NCBI RefSeq assembly: GCF_000972845.2
Contig: NC_040018.1
Span: 12,249,157 to 12,313,156, forward strand
Direction of reading: 5' to 3'
From: Larimichthys crocea
Lineage: Eukaryota; Chordata; Actinopteri; Sciaenidae
DNA length: 64,000 nucleotides
The position numbers were made by a program, and so were the translations under genes. How positions within the stretch are numbered: the stretch's first letter is position 1; the number at the start of each line of letters is the position of its first letter. The notes under the pieces were generated by a model, which had not been told where the DNA came from, searched no databases, and worked only from the letters and a program-made list of their open reading frames with translations. Of the stretch, positions 25,133-64,000 are shown piece by piece.

Positions 25133-25187
25133 GTAAGTAACGTGATTTAGTTTCCACTAACACGATGGTGTTTACTCTCTGACCTGT

Positions 25188-25425
25188 GCTAACAGCTAAG
25201 ACAGCGAGCTAACGCTGCTGTCCTCCATTTCATTGCTAACCTGCACAGGAGCTAAGCTGGCGTCAGCTAACGTACGCTGGCGAGCGATTCAGTCAAATAT
25301 CTCAATATAAGTAACTGAACAGTCGACTAACTACGTGTTTGGGTTTTTTACTGAGGCTTTGGTGCACAAGTGTTAACACAGCTAACGCAGGTAACGCTAC
25401 AGCGGCAGTTAGCTGCTGTGCTAAC
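25188..25425. promoter_or_regulatory. Cluster of GCTAAC elements after copb1 exon 1
   Basis: Six copies of GCTAAC, one inverted copy (GTTAGC) and two GCTAAG variants fall within 238 nt at the start of copb1 intron 1. For a random 6-mer on either strand about 0.1 copies would be expected. The spacing is irregular, so it is not a simple tandem array. Function is unknown; similar motifs are often seen near teleost transcription starts. Confidence 0.5.
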
Positions 25426-27465
25426 GCTGCGTGTCACTTTCTTGACTTGACCTGACGAGACTTTGTGAGTGAAGCTGCCTCAGACTGACAGCTCCACACT
25501 GCCCTGCTGTGATGACAGTGGTCTGGTTTTAGCGCTGCAAGCAGCAGGTATCTGAAACTTGTTAGTGTGACCTCTTTGCAGGTTGGTCACATCTGTTCAA
25601 AGACAGCTCAGCACTCATTGAACTCCTCCGTTTTGTTTCAACTCGAGCCATGACGCACTGTGACACACTTCTCCTCATAACTTTATGTGTTTTATTTAAT
25701 CACCAAATCAACTTGAGCATGTTTTTATACTTCCAGGAGCATCTCACCACCTGTCTGTAGTGGATAGTGGATCACCTGTAAGCCACACATAGGGCGTACA
25801 GCTGGTATCTTAAATGAAATGCTGTGGGTGGAGGTCACTGCAACCAAAACAAGTTGGACACATGTTCGAGATGATTGAGAAGCAGTTACTGGTAACATCT
25901 TTAAATACGGACAGATCTAATAACCTGTCTGATGAGGCCTTTATTAAGATGTTTGCCTCATACGACTCAGAGGTAATCCAACTGCTATAGACGCTACGTA
26001 TGGGCAAAAAAATAGAAGCAATATAAAAATCAAACATACAAGTCGCATCAGCTTCTGGCTTGCCATGCTTGTGTTCACCAATGTTCATAATATGGTTGAT
26101 CTAGTGGCATTAAAGCAACATGTTCTGCATTATGTATGTCTGGTTACAATTTGGTCTTCATGACACTAAGCGAACATTGTAGTTTCAAGAACGGGTCCAC
26201 GGATTTTCAAGTCTATTTAAAACAGTACACCACCAATATGTTAATTAAAACAGGTGCTCGGCGTAAACATCCCTCCTGTTCAAAGTGGCTGTGAGATCTC
26301 TTCCTTATTATCTTTCCAACGTCAGCGATGAAGTCCAGACTCTAAAAACTGCAACAAAAAAAAAAAACAACTTTCCAGAATTGATCTGAATCTGACGAGG
26401 TTCATGTTCGTCAAATCAAGTGAGTATCTTCCTCCGCCTTCTGAGGAAACAAACCTGGAATATAGACACTTGTTTTGAGTAACTCTGCTGAAACCTCATA
26501 TTGGCTTAAATATTTGTATACAGAACTGTGTATTTTAAACATGCCATGAATGGATCTTTATATGATCAGTATGAAGAGGAGGAATGATTGAGCAAACAAC
26601 ATAACCTGTTTCTATGTACATATGGCCAACTGACTGAAGTGTTTATGACGCCTTAGTTAGTAGAGTTGTTGTTATTAATGTATTGTGTTAACATTTACAC
26701 TTTTTGATTTTAAAGAACAAGCTACTCTTACATATTTTTATAGTTCTTCTCTTTTTAATTTCCAAGATCTACTTATCTGGTCAAGGCTCTAGAGGGGCTG
26801 AAGCATGTCCCAGCATGCTTTGAGTCAGAGAATTGCCCAGGACAGGTCACACATCTGCGGCAGAGCAAACACCAAGAGAACAGAATACATTCACAGCTAC
26901 TTAGTTTCAAACTGATCTGAAGTGCATTTGTTTTGGTGGATCAGCAAAGACTTTAGTGCTGTGAGGCGACAGTGCTCAAGCTGCAAGCAGTTTCATTCAA
27001 ATACACAAGAAGTGGTTGTATTCGGTAAATGATGCTTTTAGCTGTATTGTTGACAGTTTTCCAGGAAAAGTAAGTCCTGAAAGTGATACCGGGACTGTTC
27101 TCAGTTATAATATGCCCATAAGAAGAGTGGTCTGGTCTCCTATACCTTCTTCGGTTGCTGCAAAGGAAATGAAACATGACCCCGCAGTGCTGTATTCTGC
27201 TTTATGCACATGCGGCACAGTAGATTTATCTTGTTAGTTTCTGCATGTCAGCATGTTATAATGCAGATTTTTTTTTTTGTTCAGTCTATGTGGGCGTCTT
27301 TGTAGGTATCGCCCACATTGGCTCCACTCACATTTGTGTGAGAAAATGTTTTTCCCAACAATCACTAAACCTACTGAAACTACTGTTTTTCTGTTTTTCA
27401 TAGGTATTATCCGGTGAGCGACATTCATTGGGATTCTTCTGAGCGGATACAAGCCTAGCAGCAAG

Positions 27466-30400
27466 ATGACGGCTGCAGAGAACGTTTGTTACACTCTGAT
27501 CAATGTTACGTCTGACTCGGAGCCCCCTTCTGAAGTCAGCCTAAAAACTGATCTAGGTAAGCAATCTCACTGTTACTAAACATATTTCCTCACGTACCTG
27601 AATAAAGTATGCCCAAGGGAGATAATCATTTACTAAAACGTCTCTTTCCAACTCACTACAGTGCAGCTGATTAGAATTGAATGTGTGTCTCTCTGTCAGC
27701 AATTATTATTTCTGGAGTAATAGTATCTCCAGTGAAAACTGTTTTTGACTGTAACCCATCATAATGCAAATCATAATGCATGCTTCAGGCCTAGCTGAGC
27801 ACATTTGTAATAATACAATTTCTTCTACAGAAAAGGGGGAGATCAAGGCAAAGACTGAAGCCCTGAAGAAGGTCATCATCATGATCCTGAATGGTGAGAA
27901 GTTGCCTGGACTTCTGATGACCATAATCCGCTTCGTGTTACCACTTCAAGACCACACTATCAAAAAGCTGCTGCTGGTCTTCTGGGAGATTGTTCCCAAA
28001 ACGACCCCGGATGGCAAGCTGCTTCAGGAGATGATCCTGGTCTGTGATGCCTACAGGAAGGTAAAATATCTGCCAACACTGTTGGAATCGTGTGCTTATA
28101 TATCTATCGAAACAGTAACTAGGACAGAATATTTTGTTTTTAAATCATTATGTGAAATCTCTTTCAATTTCAGGACCTGCAGCATCCCAACGAGTTCATC
28201 CGTGGCTCAACTCTGCGTTTCCTGTGCAAGCTGAAGGAGTCCGAGTTGCTCGAGCCTCTTATGCCAGCAATCCGTGCCTGCCTGGAACACCGCCACAGTT
28301 ATGTGCGCCGCAACGCTGTCCTGGCCATTTACACCATCTACAGGTACAAACTGTTAACTAGTTCATTGTTCAGTCGCTTTTCCACACATATATATATTTT
28401 GTACCTATTCATTATTGAACAACAAGCAACTGATGATATTTCTTTGTTTCAGGAACTTTGAACATCTCATCCCAGACGCTCCAGAGTTGATCCATGACTT
28501 TCTTGTCAATGAGAAAGATGCCAGCTGCAAGAGAAATGCTTTCATGATGCTGATTCACGCAGATCAGGTCTGTAGCACATTGTCCTTCTCTTTATATTTC
28601 TTCAGTTGTGTGCCACTTGACCTGATGTCTAAATTCATCACGTCATTTGAATGTTTCAGGACCGAGCTCTGGATTACCTCAGCACGTGTATTGACCAAGT
28701 TCACACTTTTGGTGACATTCTCCAGCTGGTGATCGTGGAGCTGATTTACAAAGTGAGTTGAGCCCTTGTTTGTCAGATTGAAGCTTAACAGCACAACAAC
28801 ATACGACCAGAAGAGCTGCTTTAATGTCTGAGCTCTTGCTGCTTTTGTTCTCTCTTTGTAGGTTTGCCATGCTAACCCGTCTGAGCGTGCCCGGTTTATC
28901 CGCTGCATCTACAACCTGCTGCAGTCCTCCAGCCCGGCTGTTAAGTATGAGGCTGCTGGCACTCTTGTAACGCTCTCCAGCGCCCCCACAGCTATTAAGG
29001 TACATCACCAAGATTTTGTCAGTATGTCATATAGTATGTTTACTGTTTACACACTACACTTGAGCAGTGATGTGTTTTCCAGTACGGCCTCTTATGTGTT
29101 GTGTGCTTTGTTGGACTGCAGGCTGCTGCCCAGTGCTACATTGATTTGATCATCAAGGAGAGCGACAACAACGTGAAGCTGATCGTTCTTGATCGTCTGA
29201 TCGAACTGAAGGAGCATCCCACTCACGAGCGTGTACTCCAGGTACGATGAATTATGCCTCTGGTTAGTTTTTGCTGCAATAAAATGTCGTGCCTCATTAA
29301 TCCCAAAGTCCATTACCCTCAATCTCAACAAGTTTCACACACTTTAATAAATACATATACTCGGAGTAGGGAGTAGAGAGAAGGGATGACAAGCAGGAAA
29401 GGGCCGCATGTTGAAATTGAACCTGGGCTGCTGTGCTAAGGAGTCGACCATAGCACATGGGGTGTGTGCTCTACCAAGTGAGCTACCTGGGTGCCCCAGA
29501 TTTTGTTATTTTTAATTACAAAGCAGGTTATGAAGCAGCATTTAGATCAAAACATATCATTTTATGGATATCATATGGATATACACATTAAACTTGTTAG
29601 TAGTATTATTTATTATATTGTCATCACCAATGTTTTCTTATCCAGGACCTTGTGATGGACATCCTGCGTGTTCTCAGCACTCCTGACCTCGAAGTCAGAA
29701 AGAAGACCTTGCAGCTCGCACTGGACCTCGTTTCATCTCGCAATGTAGAAGAGGTCAGCAGCATTCGCAGCATATCTACTTCTTTGTTTCATGTCAAAGG
29801 ATGGAAACTAAATAAAAAAATACTGCAAATATACTAACGTCTGTTTGTTTTCCAGTTGGTGATTGTTTTGAAGAAAGAGGTGATCAAGACAAACAACGTA
29901 ACGGAACATGAAGACACTGATAAGTACAGGCAGCTGTTGGTGCGCACTCTCCACTCCTGCAGCGTGCGCTTCCCTGACATGGCCGCCAACGTCATACCTG
30001 TGGTGAGTTTACTATTATATAAGAACATCAAAAGAATATGCTCTGGAAACTTCTCGTAATTTCATAATTATTCCTAATTAATTGATAATTTCTTTCTTAA
30101 CTTCTTGAGCGAGTGTAGTGGTATATTAAGATTTTTCTCGTGCTGATATAATTTACAGCTGATGGAATTCCTAAGTGACACTAATGAGGCAGCTGCTGCT
30201 GATGTGCTCGAGTTTGTACGGGAGGCCATTCAGAGATTTGACAACTTGAGACCCCTCGTCATCGAGAAGATGCTGGAAGTCTTTCACGCCATCAAAACTG
30301 TCAAGTAAGACTTCATCGAGGGAAATATTATGCAGTGTCTTGTTTTTTTTTTGTGTGAGTCTCTCCCTAACTTTGGGTTAGTCCATTTGATTTTAGTATA

Positions 30401-33400
30401 TATGGACAAAAAAGATATAAATAGAAAATGTACAAACAAGGTAACTCTTTAGGTTACCGCACACAAGGAACGAGGCTCTGCTCTCTACGTTTGTGTTCTG
30501 AATGTTTCTCCTTTGTCACCTTTGACACATTTCAGGATCTACAGGGGAGCGTTGTGGATTTTGGGAGAATACTGCAGCACCAAGGAGGACATCCAGAGTG
30601 TGATGACAGAAGTGCGCAGGTCCTTGGGAGAGGTATGTTTGTCCATCATTGTCAGCTTGTAATGCAACACGGGCTTACCCGTCTGTCCCAACTTACCTGA
30701 AATTGTCACAAATACCTGACGCGTGTCACTTGCTTGGACAGATCCCGATTGTAGATAACGAGATAAAGAAAGAGACGGGCGAGGTGAAACCAGAGGATGA
30801 AGTGAGTGCAGCTCCGGCCCAGAAGCTGGTGACAGAGATGGGTACCTATGTGACACAGAGTGCTCTCAGCTCCAACAGGCCTTCAAAGAAAGAAGAGGAT
30901 AGGTAATGAAAACATTTAAAAACAATTAATATTGTAATTTACCTGTAATATTCCATTGATTGTATGGAGTTTGGGTATCTTACCATTCAATAAACACTGA
31001 GTTTTGTTGTTCCAGACCTCCTCTCAGAGGCTTCCTGATGGATGGAGACTTCTATGTGGCAGCATCTCTGGCCACCACACTGACCAAAGTGGCCTTGCGC
31101 TATGTTGCTATTGTTCAAGACAAAAAGAAACAAAATGTAAGTTCACTGAATGTCAAACTGTTGTTAAAAATTATCACACCAGCTGTCTGTTTCTCTAATC
31201 CCTACTGTCTTGCTGTCCATCTCAGTCATTTGTTGCGGAGGCCATGCTGATCATGGTCACTGTGCTGCACCTGGGCAAGTCCTCGCTGCCCAAGAAGCCA
31301 ATTACAGACGATGATGTGGATCGCATCTCGCTGTGCCTCAAGGTCCTGTCAGAGTGCTCACCACTTATGAATGACATTTTCAACAAGGAGTGCCGCAAAT
31401 CCCTGTCACATATGCTGACTGTCAGACTGGAGGAAGAGAAGCTGTCACAGAAGGTAATGACCGCTGACTCAGTGGGCTGAACTCAACCTCCTGACAAGTA
31501 AAACACATTTTAGGTGTTAATTGCATATTTTTGGACCCAGTCCTCGTGTATTAATATTGCAAATGCACATTTATGTTTGTAGAATGTGTGATGGTAGCTT
31601 TCTGACCTTCGTATCCAACATTAATAAATGAGGGTTTTACTTGACAGGAACGTTCACTGTCACTGCAGTTTTTGTGTCAGATTATTCCCCTGAAAAATAA
31701 CCATGTGCTTTTCTTATTCCGTCCACAGAAAGAATCTGAGAAACGTAACGTAACAGTGCAGGCAGACGACCCAATCTCCTTCATGCAGCTGACAGCCAAA
31801 AACGAGATGACTTCTAAGGAGGACCAGTTCCAGCTCAGTCTGCTGGCTGCTATGGGCAACACTCAGAGGAAGGAGGCTGCTGATCCCCTGGCTTCAAAAC
31901 TCAATAAGGTAGACCACAAGTCCTGCAGGAGACTCATTTGGGGCTGTAAATATTACCTCTGCTTGGACATTAAATGTGTTTTTGTTTTGAAAATGTGCCC
32001 ATTTATTGTTGCAGCCATAATGCATAAATATTTTAAGACCTTTGTCTCAGAGGATTGTGCTGCTTTTGAATGCATGGTGGGAAAGTTGTTCCTGTTTGTA
32101 TGTGTTTGGATTTTACAAACAGACTGCTGTTCAGTTGTGGAATGTGACCTATGTTAGTGATATTTATTAAGTTTCTCTTTTATTTTGGTTATGGATGTAA
32201 TTGTTTTTCATACGAGGACGCACAGCTACAGCTGCTGGAACCCTCTTAATCACTCACTGCGAGGAATTTAGTTATATTTATAATTGTGATTAATTTTTGT
32301 CTAATCTAGGTGACCCAGCTGACAGGCTTCTCAGACCCAGTGTATGCTGAAGCCTACGTTCATGTCAACCAGTATGACATTGTGTTGGATGTGCTGGTGG
32401 TCAACCAGACCAGTGATACTCTCCAGAACTGCACCCTTGAGCTGGCCACTTTAGGTTCGTTCATTTTCTACTTCACTGGACAATTTGTGTACAGGTTCTC
32501 TTCTCTAGAAGTGTTCAAGCATCACATTTGGGTTTCCATGTTGCGATACGTTTGCAATTTGAATCATCCATCCTACAGGTGATCTCAAGTTGGTCGAGAA
32601 GCCTTCGCCTCTAACTCTGGCTCCTCACGATTTTGCTAACATCAAGGCCAACGTCAAGGTGGCTTCTACTGAGAATGGAATTATATTTGGCAACATTGGT
32701 AAGAGAATCATTTTGTATCTATTTTGTTTGTGTTTGTTTTTGGTCTGTAGCCAGAGCACGGTTACTTATTTGTGCTGATTGTTTCGTCTCAGTCTACGAT
32801 GTGTCAGGAGCTGCTAGCGACAGAAACTGCGTCGTCCTCAGCGACATCCACATCGACATCATGGATTACATCCAGCCAGCTTCCTGCACCGACGCAGAAT
32901 TCAGACAGATGTGGGCAGAGTTTGAGTGGGAAAACAAGGTAAGCTTTGCATGTGTACTTTGTGGCCAGTTCCCCAAAACCGACCGGCTATTTTTTCTTTT
33001 TTCGGCATCATGACTCAGACGTGTTGTTCCGTAGTTTTCTCAACTTCCTTTTATTTAAGGGAACATGTTGATTTACATTCAACATGTCAAATCAATAACG
33101 ATGTTAAGGAAAATGAAGAAAACATGAGAACTGAAGAGGATCCTTTCTTTGTTGTAGGTGACGGTGAACACCAACATTACAGATCTGAACGATTACCTAC
33201 AGCATATCCTCAAGTCCACCAACATGAAGTGTCTGACTCCAGAGAAGGTTGGTATGAGACATTACAAACAGCAGAGCAAAGAATGTAGATCAGGTTTTAA
33301 AGCTCACAGGACTCAAAGATAAATGAAATCAAGCTTTTTGTGCTGCAGCATATTGAGAGGCCTTTGTTGTAGTCCTATTATAACTGCCTGTAATACATCT

Positions 33401-33938
33401 ATGTGTATGTAATCTAGCATAAGTCCGCACCACATATTAGTTGTTGATGTGTTGTGCCATATTCTCAACTATTTTCTTTTTGTCCTAAAATCCAGGCTCT
33501 GTCTGGCTTCTGTGGCTTCATGGCTGCCAACCTTTATGCTCGTTCTATCTTCGGAGAAGACGCCCTGGCTAATGTCAGCATCGAGAAGCCCATCCACCTG
33601 GGGCCTGACGCACCCGTCAACGGACACATACGCATTAGAGCCAAAAGTCAGGTGGGTCACAGCTGCTGCACCATGAGCCCTAATACATCTGAGAAATAAG
33701 GGCTTGGATGAATTTATTTTCTCTAAAGCAATGAATTAAATGGACTGAATGGACTGGAAAAGTGAATAAATAAAAATAACCCCTTACATGATGTCAAAGC
33801 TTAATGCTCTTACGGGTATGTATAAAGTCTGTTAATATATATAGTCTATTAAATAAATTCTTCTCCTTCGTTTCACAGGGAATGGCCTTGAGCCTCGGCG
33901 ACAAAATCAACCTCTCCCAAAAAAAGACAAATGTCTGA
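27466..33938 (+). CDS. copb1: Coatomer subunit beta (beta-COP), complete
   Basis: Beta-COP is part of the coatomer that coats COPI vesicles for Golgi-to-ER and intra-Golgi transport. The 21 coding exons are: 27466-27556, 27831-28060, 28174-28343, 28453-28567, 28660-28752, 28862-28999, 29122-29241, 29646-29753, 29856-30002, 30159-30304, 30536-30632, 30742-30902, 31016-31136, 31226-31453, 31729-31908, 32310-32454, 32579-32698, 32793-32938, 33158-33247, 33496-33651, 33879-33938. They join in frame to 953 codons plus TGA, the human length. The protein starts [14 protein letters not shown] and ends NLSQKKTNV. By family knowledge, residues about 20-530 are the adaptin-like HEAT solenoid, about 670-805 the beta-C domain and about 810-940 the appendage; WEFEWENK-type sequence (WAEFEWENK) is visible near 845-852. 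All introns are GT-AG; the donor after 33247 (GTTGGT) is weak. The start context AAGATGA is good and no earlier ATG lies in the exon. Confidence 0.97.
29360..29497 (-). mobile_element. tRNA-derived SINE in copb1 intron 8
   Basis: Read on the minus strand, the element opens GGGGCACCCAGGTAGCTC. It contains a polymerase III A-box-like TAGCTCACTTGGTAGAGC and a B-box-like GGTTCAATTTC about 45 nt later. It continues into a CCCTTTCCTGC...TCATCCCTTCTCTC tail typical of teleost tRNA-related SINEs. It lies antisense to copb1, between the exons ending at 29241 and starting at 29646, and does not disturb the splice sites. Confidence 0.85.
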
Positions 33939-34180
33939 GCCCCCTCTGATCCAGCTGATCCCTCTGACTTTGTAAAAGTCACTTGCTGTTCTCTCGTATC
34001 GCCCATCATCTTCAGCCTTTTATCACAGCAGATTAAGAACTCTATATGATCAGTTGCTTCTGTGCTTTCTTCTTTTTTATTATTATTATTTACCATCACC
34101 TCTGTCTGAAAACTACATCTCAGTAATGTTCTTTCCTTGTCCTGTTTAATTTTCAATAAACACATGTATTAAAAGAATGA
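33939..34180 (+). other. copb1: copb1 3' UTR with polyadenylation signal
   Basis: The sequence after the TGA has no further coding frame. AATAAA occurs at 34155-34160, about 217 nt after the stop. Cleavage is expected 10-30 nt later, giving a short 3' UTR of about 240 nt. The exact cleavage site is inferred. Confidence 0.75.
34155..34160 (+). promoter_or_regulatory. copb1 polyadenylation signal AATAAA
   Basis: Canonical hexamer, the first downstream of the copb1 stop codon, followed by an A-rich then GT-containing stretch. Confidence 0.8.
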
Positions 34181-36105
34181 GACAACTTTGCTCCGTACTG
34201 CATTCATTGATTTATATGCATTTAATTTAATTTTGACACTTTATATGTATTTTAGTAAAGTTCATGATTTCTCTTTGTCAACTTTACTGATTACTGTTTT
34301 TACTTTTACTATCTAAATTATGAGGTGAAAATCTACAGTAGCTTCAGACAAAGGGTCTTGTTAATCGTTATTATTCCTTTATTTAACCTTTATACTACTT
34401 TGTTCATAAGTTCCATTTTAAATGTTTTAATTCTTGTAGTGTGACATGAATTTTTAAAGAACTCTGAACTAGTTAATCATCACATAAGACTTCTAAAAAG
34501 ACAATTTGGCCCCCTTAATAAAGGAGATGGAGATTAAGTAAATTAGAGGGTGATTCTGCTAACCACACTGAAGTAACTGTTTGAAGTATAAAGTACAAAG
34601 TTTGGTTGAACACTCTGTGAACTCTGTAAAGTTCCACTGTACATGTTGCGTGATCGTAGATATTTAATAAGTGATGTCAAAGAGGATTGTTACGGTGTCC
34701 TAAAGTGAAGGGACTCCCGCCTGGAGCTCCTGCTGTGTCCAGCTTCATAGCTCCAGGCTCTAATTAGAATTCCTCAGACACCTCTTGTGATATCTTGCGG
34801 TGTGAAAATGATTGGATTTTGTTCTGTCGGTACTCCCAAATTGTCAAGAAGACTCTGAAACGCCTACATATGCTTAGGCAGGGACATGATGTCTTAACCT
34901 AGGATGAGCTACTGCAGTGATTTCAAAGGTACTCTCAAAGCCATTTGCAAGTTCTACTGTCACTGTGATAATGAGATGGAGATGGATTAGTGCTGGCGCA
35001 GACATACATATTCCACTTGCCCTCCTGTTTATAATTTATGAGTAAAGGGACATTTCTGGGAATATGCCATATTAAAGGGTCACAGTCCTGGTCATACATT
35101 TACAGTATTTGTGAAATGTGACTCTCTAGGGGGTTAGATAAAGGCTGAAAGGTGGCTCTGAGGTCAGAACTTCAGCTGTAAAAATAAACAGTTGGCTATC
35201 TGGCAGCACTGTCACTGCCAAGCTACTGCTCACAGTGTGTGGCCTCTTTGGATTTAAAGTAGATATTGCCCATAATTATTACAACCACAGCTAAACTCCA
35301 TAACCTAAGATCTGAGCATCTCTGTTTCCGTAATGATTTTCTCTATTGGAGAGTTATCATGTAGGCAGAGAGTACTGTCCTCACTGAGGGTTCACATACT
35401 TTAATGCCTCATATTTATATCAGTGTCTGTGGAACAGTCATTTTATAGTGCCTTTATTATATTTTACATCAAGGCCGGTGTCAAAGCGACTTCTGCTTCC
35501 ATCCTCTAAGGTATCAGTGCAATATTGTATTTCAGTGGACACTGATGTTTTTACGGATGCCTGTCCTGCGTTTTATTACAAGAATTCTTGCAGCAATTAT
35601 ATTTCATAGATGCCAACAAACGATACTTTAAACACACATAAGTGAAGCTGAAGCCTTACCACTGTCAGTGCTGTACATACCTACTAAGTATTACATTTAT
35701 TGTATTTAAAAAAAGCTGTTGATCAAGATTATGAAGAATACTTGAAGTGCACAGTTTCAGGTCCAGCCTCTTTCTTTTGACACTAGGTGGCGCCACAGGT
35801 GTCAAAGCAGACAGTGTGGCGCTATTCTGCATAGAAGCCTATAATCCTGTAGTGAGATTTGTCATAACATGACATATAATTGACATGTTGACATAATACA
35901 AGCCGTGCTTGTACATACTGTGAAGTAAAGTCTGTCATTTTAATCTGCTATTTTCAGTGACAAAGAGTCCATCACTTTATTTTCACCTTATGACACCGCT
36001 TCAAGTAGAAACATAAAGCAGGTCAAAGTCTTTATAATTATAGATGACTTTAGAAAGCAAACCATTCACCCAATAAAGACTGAGAATAACAGATATGAGT
36101 ACATT

Positions 36106-36109
<4 letters not shown>

Positions 36110-36150
<41 letters not shown>
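36110..36150. repeat. (GT)n microsatellite
   Basis: About 20 uninterrupted GT units, 1.35 kb upstream of the rras2 start. Confidence 0.95.
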
Positions 36151-36152
<2 letters not shown>

Positions 36153-36559
36153 TCACAAATATTTTCCTCACCCCTTTGTATGGCCCGATTCTAGCCTGTT
36201 TTCTTTCTTCATCATATGGGGTTTTGGGTTTTGGTTTCGGTGTGATTTACCCTCAGCGACATTTACAGTAATTCCTGGCTCTTACTGGGAAGTACCTGAT
36301 GTAGAAAAATATTTTTTTTTTAAATGTGATCTGTTTTCAAAATGTGTTGCATCAATTTGTGCACTTCCCACCGTGCAATGCAGACACTTTCCATGTGCTG
36401 CAATAAATCATTGCGTTTATGAAGACATAAGAATGAAGCAGTGAGTCTCAGACGTCTGCATCCTCGGATCTTCTCAGTGTCTCAGTTACAGCATAATGAG
36501 AAAACTCTACTAGTGGGAGAACAAAATATCTTTGTCATTATCTTTCAAAAATGACCTGA

Positions 36560-36597
36560 TTTCCCTTTGGGGATGAATAAAGTCATCTATCTAAATG
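36560..36597 (+). mobile_element. Possible retrotransposon 3' tail fragment
   Basis: TTTCCCTTTGGGGATGAATAAAGT followed by ATCTATCTAAAT resembles the 3' terminus common to several teleost LINE/SINE families, which end in a TCTA-type microsatellite. No body of the element could be seen upstream. Confidence 0.4.
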
Positions 36598-36783
36598 ATC
36601 ATGAAAATGATTTGAGATTTGAAACACTGGTCATCTTATTTCTGCTTGCTTTGTGAGATTTGGACAGTAGAAGTGAAGTCAGCATCTTTCAATAAATAAT
36701 TCACCAAATTGTGAAGTGAAGTGATTTCATGGTTTGTGGAAAGTGGGAAAAGTTTGCATATAAGATAGTGCATGTAAAAATAA

Positions 36784-63552
<26,769 letters not shown>

Positions 63553-64000
63553 GTAAGTCCAACCGATTGCAGAGATCTTTACCCGCTGACTGGCAAACAT
63601 TCATTTTGATCATCTGAAGAGATAATATCAACCAGTCTGGAGGAGTCACATTTGCATATTTGAAAGTGGAAGCAAGCGTTGCAGCTGCAGCTAGCTGCGA
63701 AAATACAACAGGATGTGAGTGAAAGAATAAAAGAGGCTGTAGAAATGGTGGTGTCAGGAGGGGAGGATGGATGGAGAGAAAAAGGAGTGTGATGAAACGA
63801 TGAATTTTCTTGCTGTTGGTATGCAGTGGCTTGTCACTTCCTGTTGTGAATCCACACCGCCCCCTTATGGCGAAAAGGAGCCTTACAGCCACATCTAGTT
63901 AATTACTACAAATGAGTTTTATTCACTGACATCAGCATTTCAAGGCTTACTTGTCAACTTGATGGTATCTCTCTGTAAGAGAAGCCCTAAACATGATTAC
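63553..64000. other. Start of rras2 intron 4
   Basis: No further rras2 exon (VTQEEGQQLA-type segment) is present before the window ends; nothing else is recognised here. Confidence 0.8.

Noticed and set aside
31672..32157. 161-residue plus-strand frame over copb1 exon at 31729-31908
   Set aside because: It continues through the GTAGAC donor into intron; the exon ends at 31908, as the next exon restores the beta-COP sequence.

Overview
The window is nuclear DNA of a ray-finned (teleost) fish. The genes are split by GT-AG introns, there are many (CA)n, (TA)n and (CT)n microsatellites, and there are decayed non-LTR retrotransposons, a tRNA-derived SINE and MITE-like elements. The compact copb1 introns and the dense microsatellites suggest a percomorph-type fish, but that is inference. 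Nothing bacterial or viral was seen.

Three protein-coding genes are recognisable. pde3b (minus strand) contributes only its first coding exon, 20211-21098. It encodes the N-terminal multi-pass membrane part of cGMP-inhibited phosphodiesterase 3B, and the rest of the gene must lie beyond the left edge, so positions 1 to about 20200 are most simply its intron 1. copb1 (plus strand) is complete: a probable non-coding first exon ending at 25132 and 21 coding exons from 27466 to 33938. They join in frame to 953 codons plus stop, the same length as human beta-COP. rras2 (plus strand) starts at 37504. Exons 1-4 are present (134 codons, including the P-loop, both switches and the NKAD motif), with a first intron of about 24 kb. 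Its last exons lie beyond the right edge.

The order and relative strands (pde3b reverse, copb1 and rras2 forward) match the vertebrate block RRAS2-COPB1-PSMA1-PDE3B known from human 11p15, except that psma1 was not found between copb1 and pde3b. pde3b and copb1 are head-to-head, with about 3.9 kb between the pde3b start codon and the copb1 first exon. The genes do not form one pathway: copb1 works in COPI vesicle traffic, rras2 is a Ras-family GTPase and pde3b degrades cAMP/cGMP.

Layout: 1-20200, pde3b intron 1 with microsatellites, two MITE-like elements and one exon-like ORF of unknown meaning at 371-481; 20211-21098, pde3b exon 1; 21099-24990, intergenic with a LINE tail and a 38-bp inverted repeat; 25000-34180, copb1; 34181-37400, intergenic and rras2 promoter region rich in simple repeats; 37504-63552, rras2 exons 1-4, whose intron 1 carries two decayed reverse-strand LINE copies and a 64-nt miRNA-like hairpin; 63553-64000, start of rras2 intron 4. 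I saw no convincing undescribed biological system. The most interesting unexplained items are the hairpin at 53433-53496, the exon-like segment at 371-481, the GCTAAC cluster after copb1 exon 1, and the nested inverted repeat at 24613-24791.
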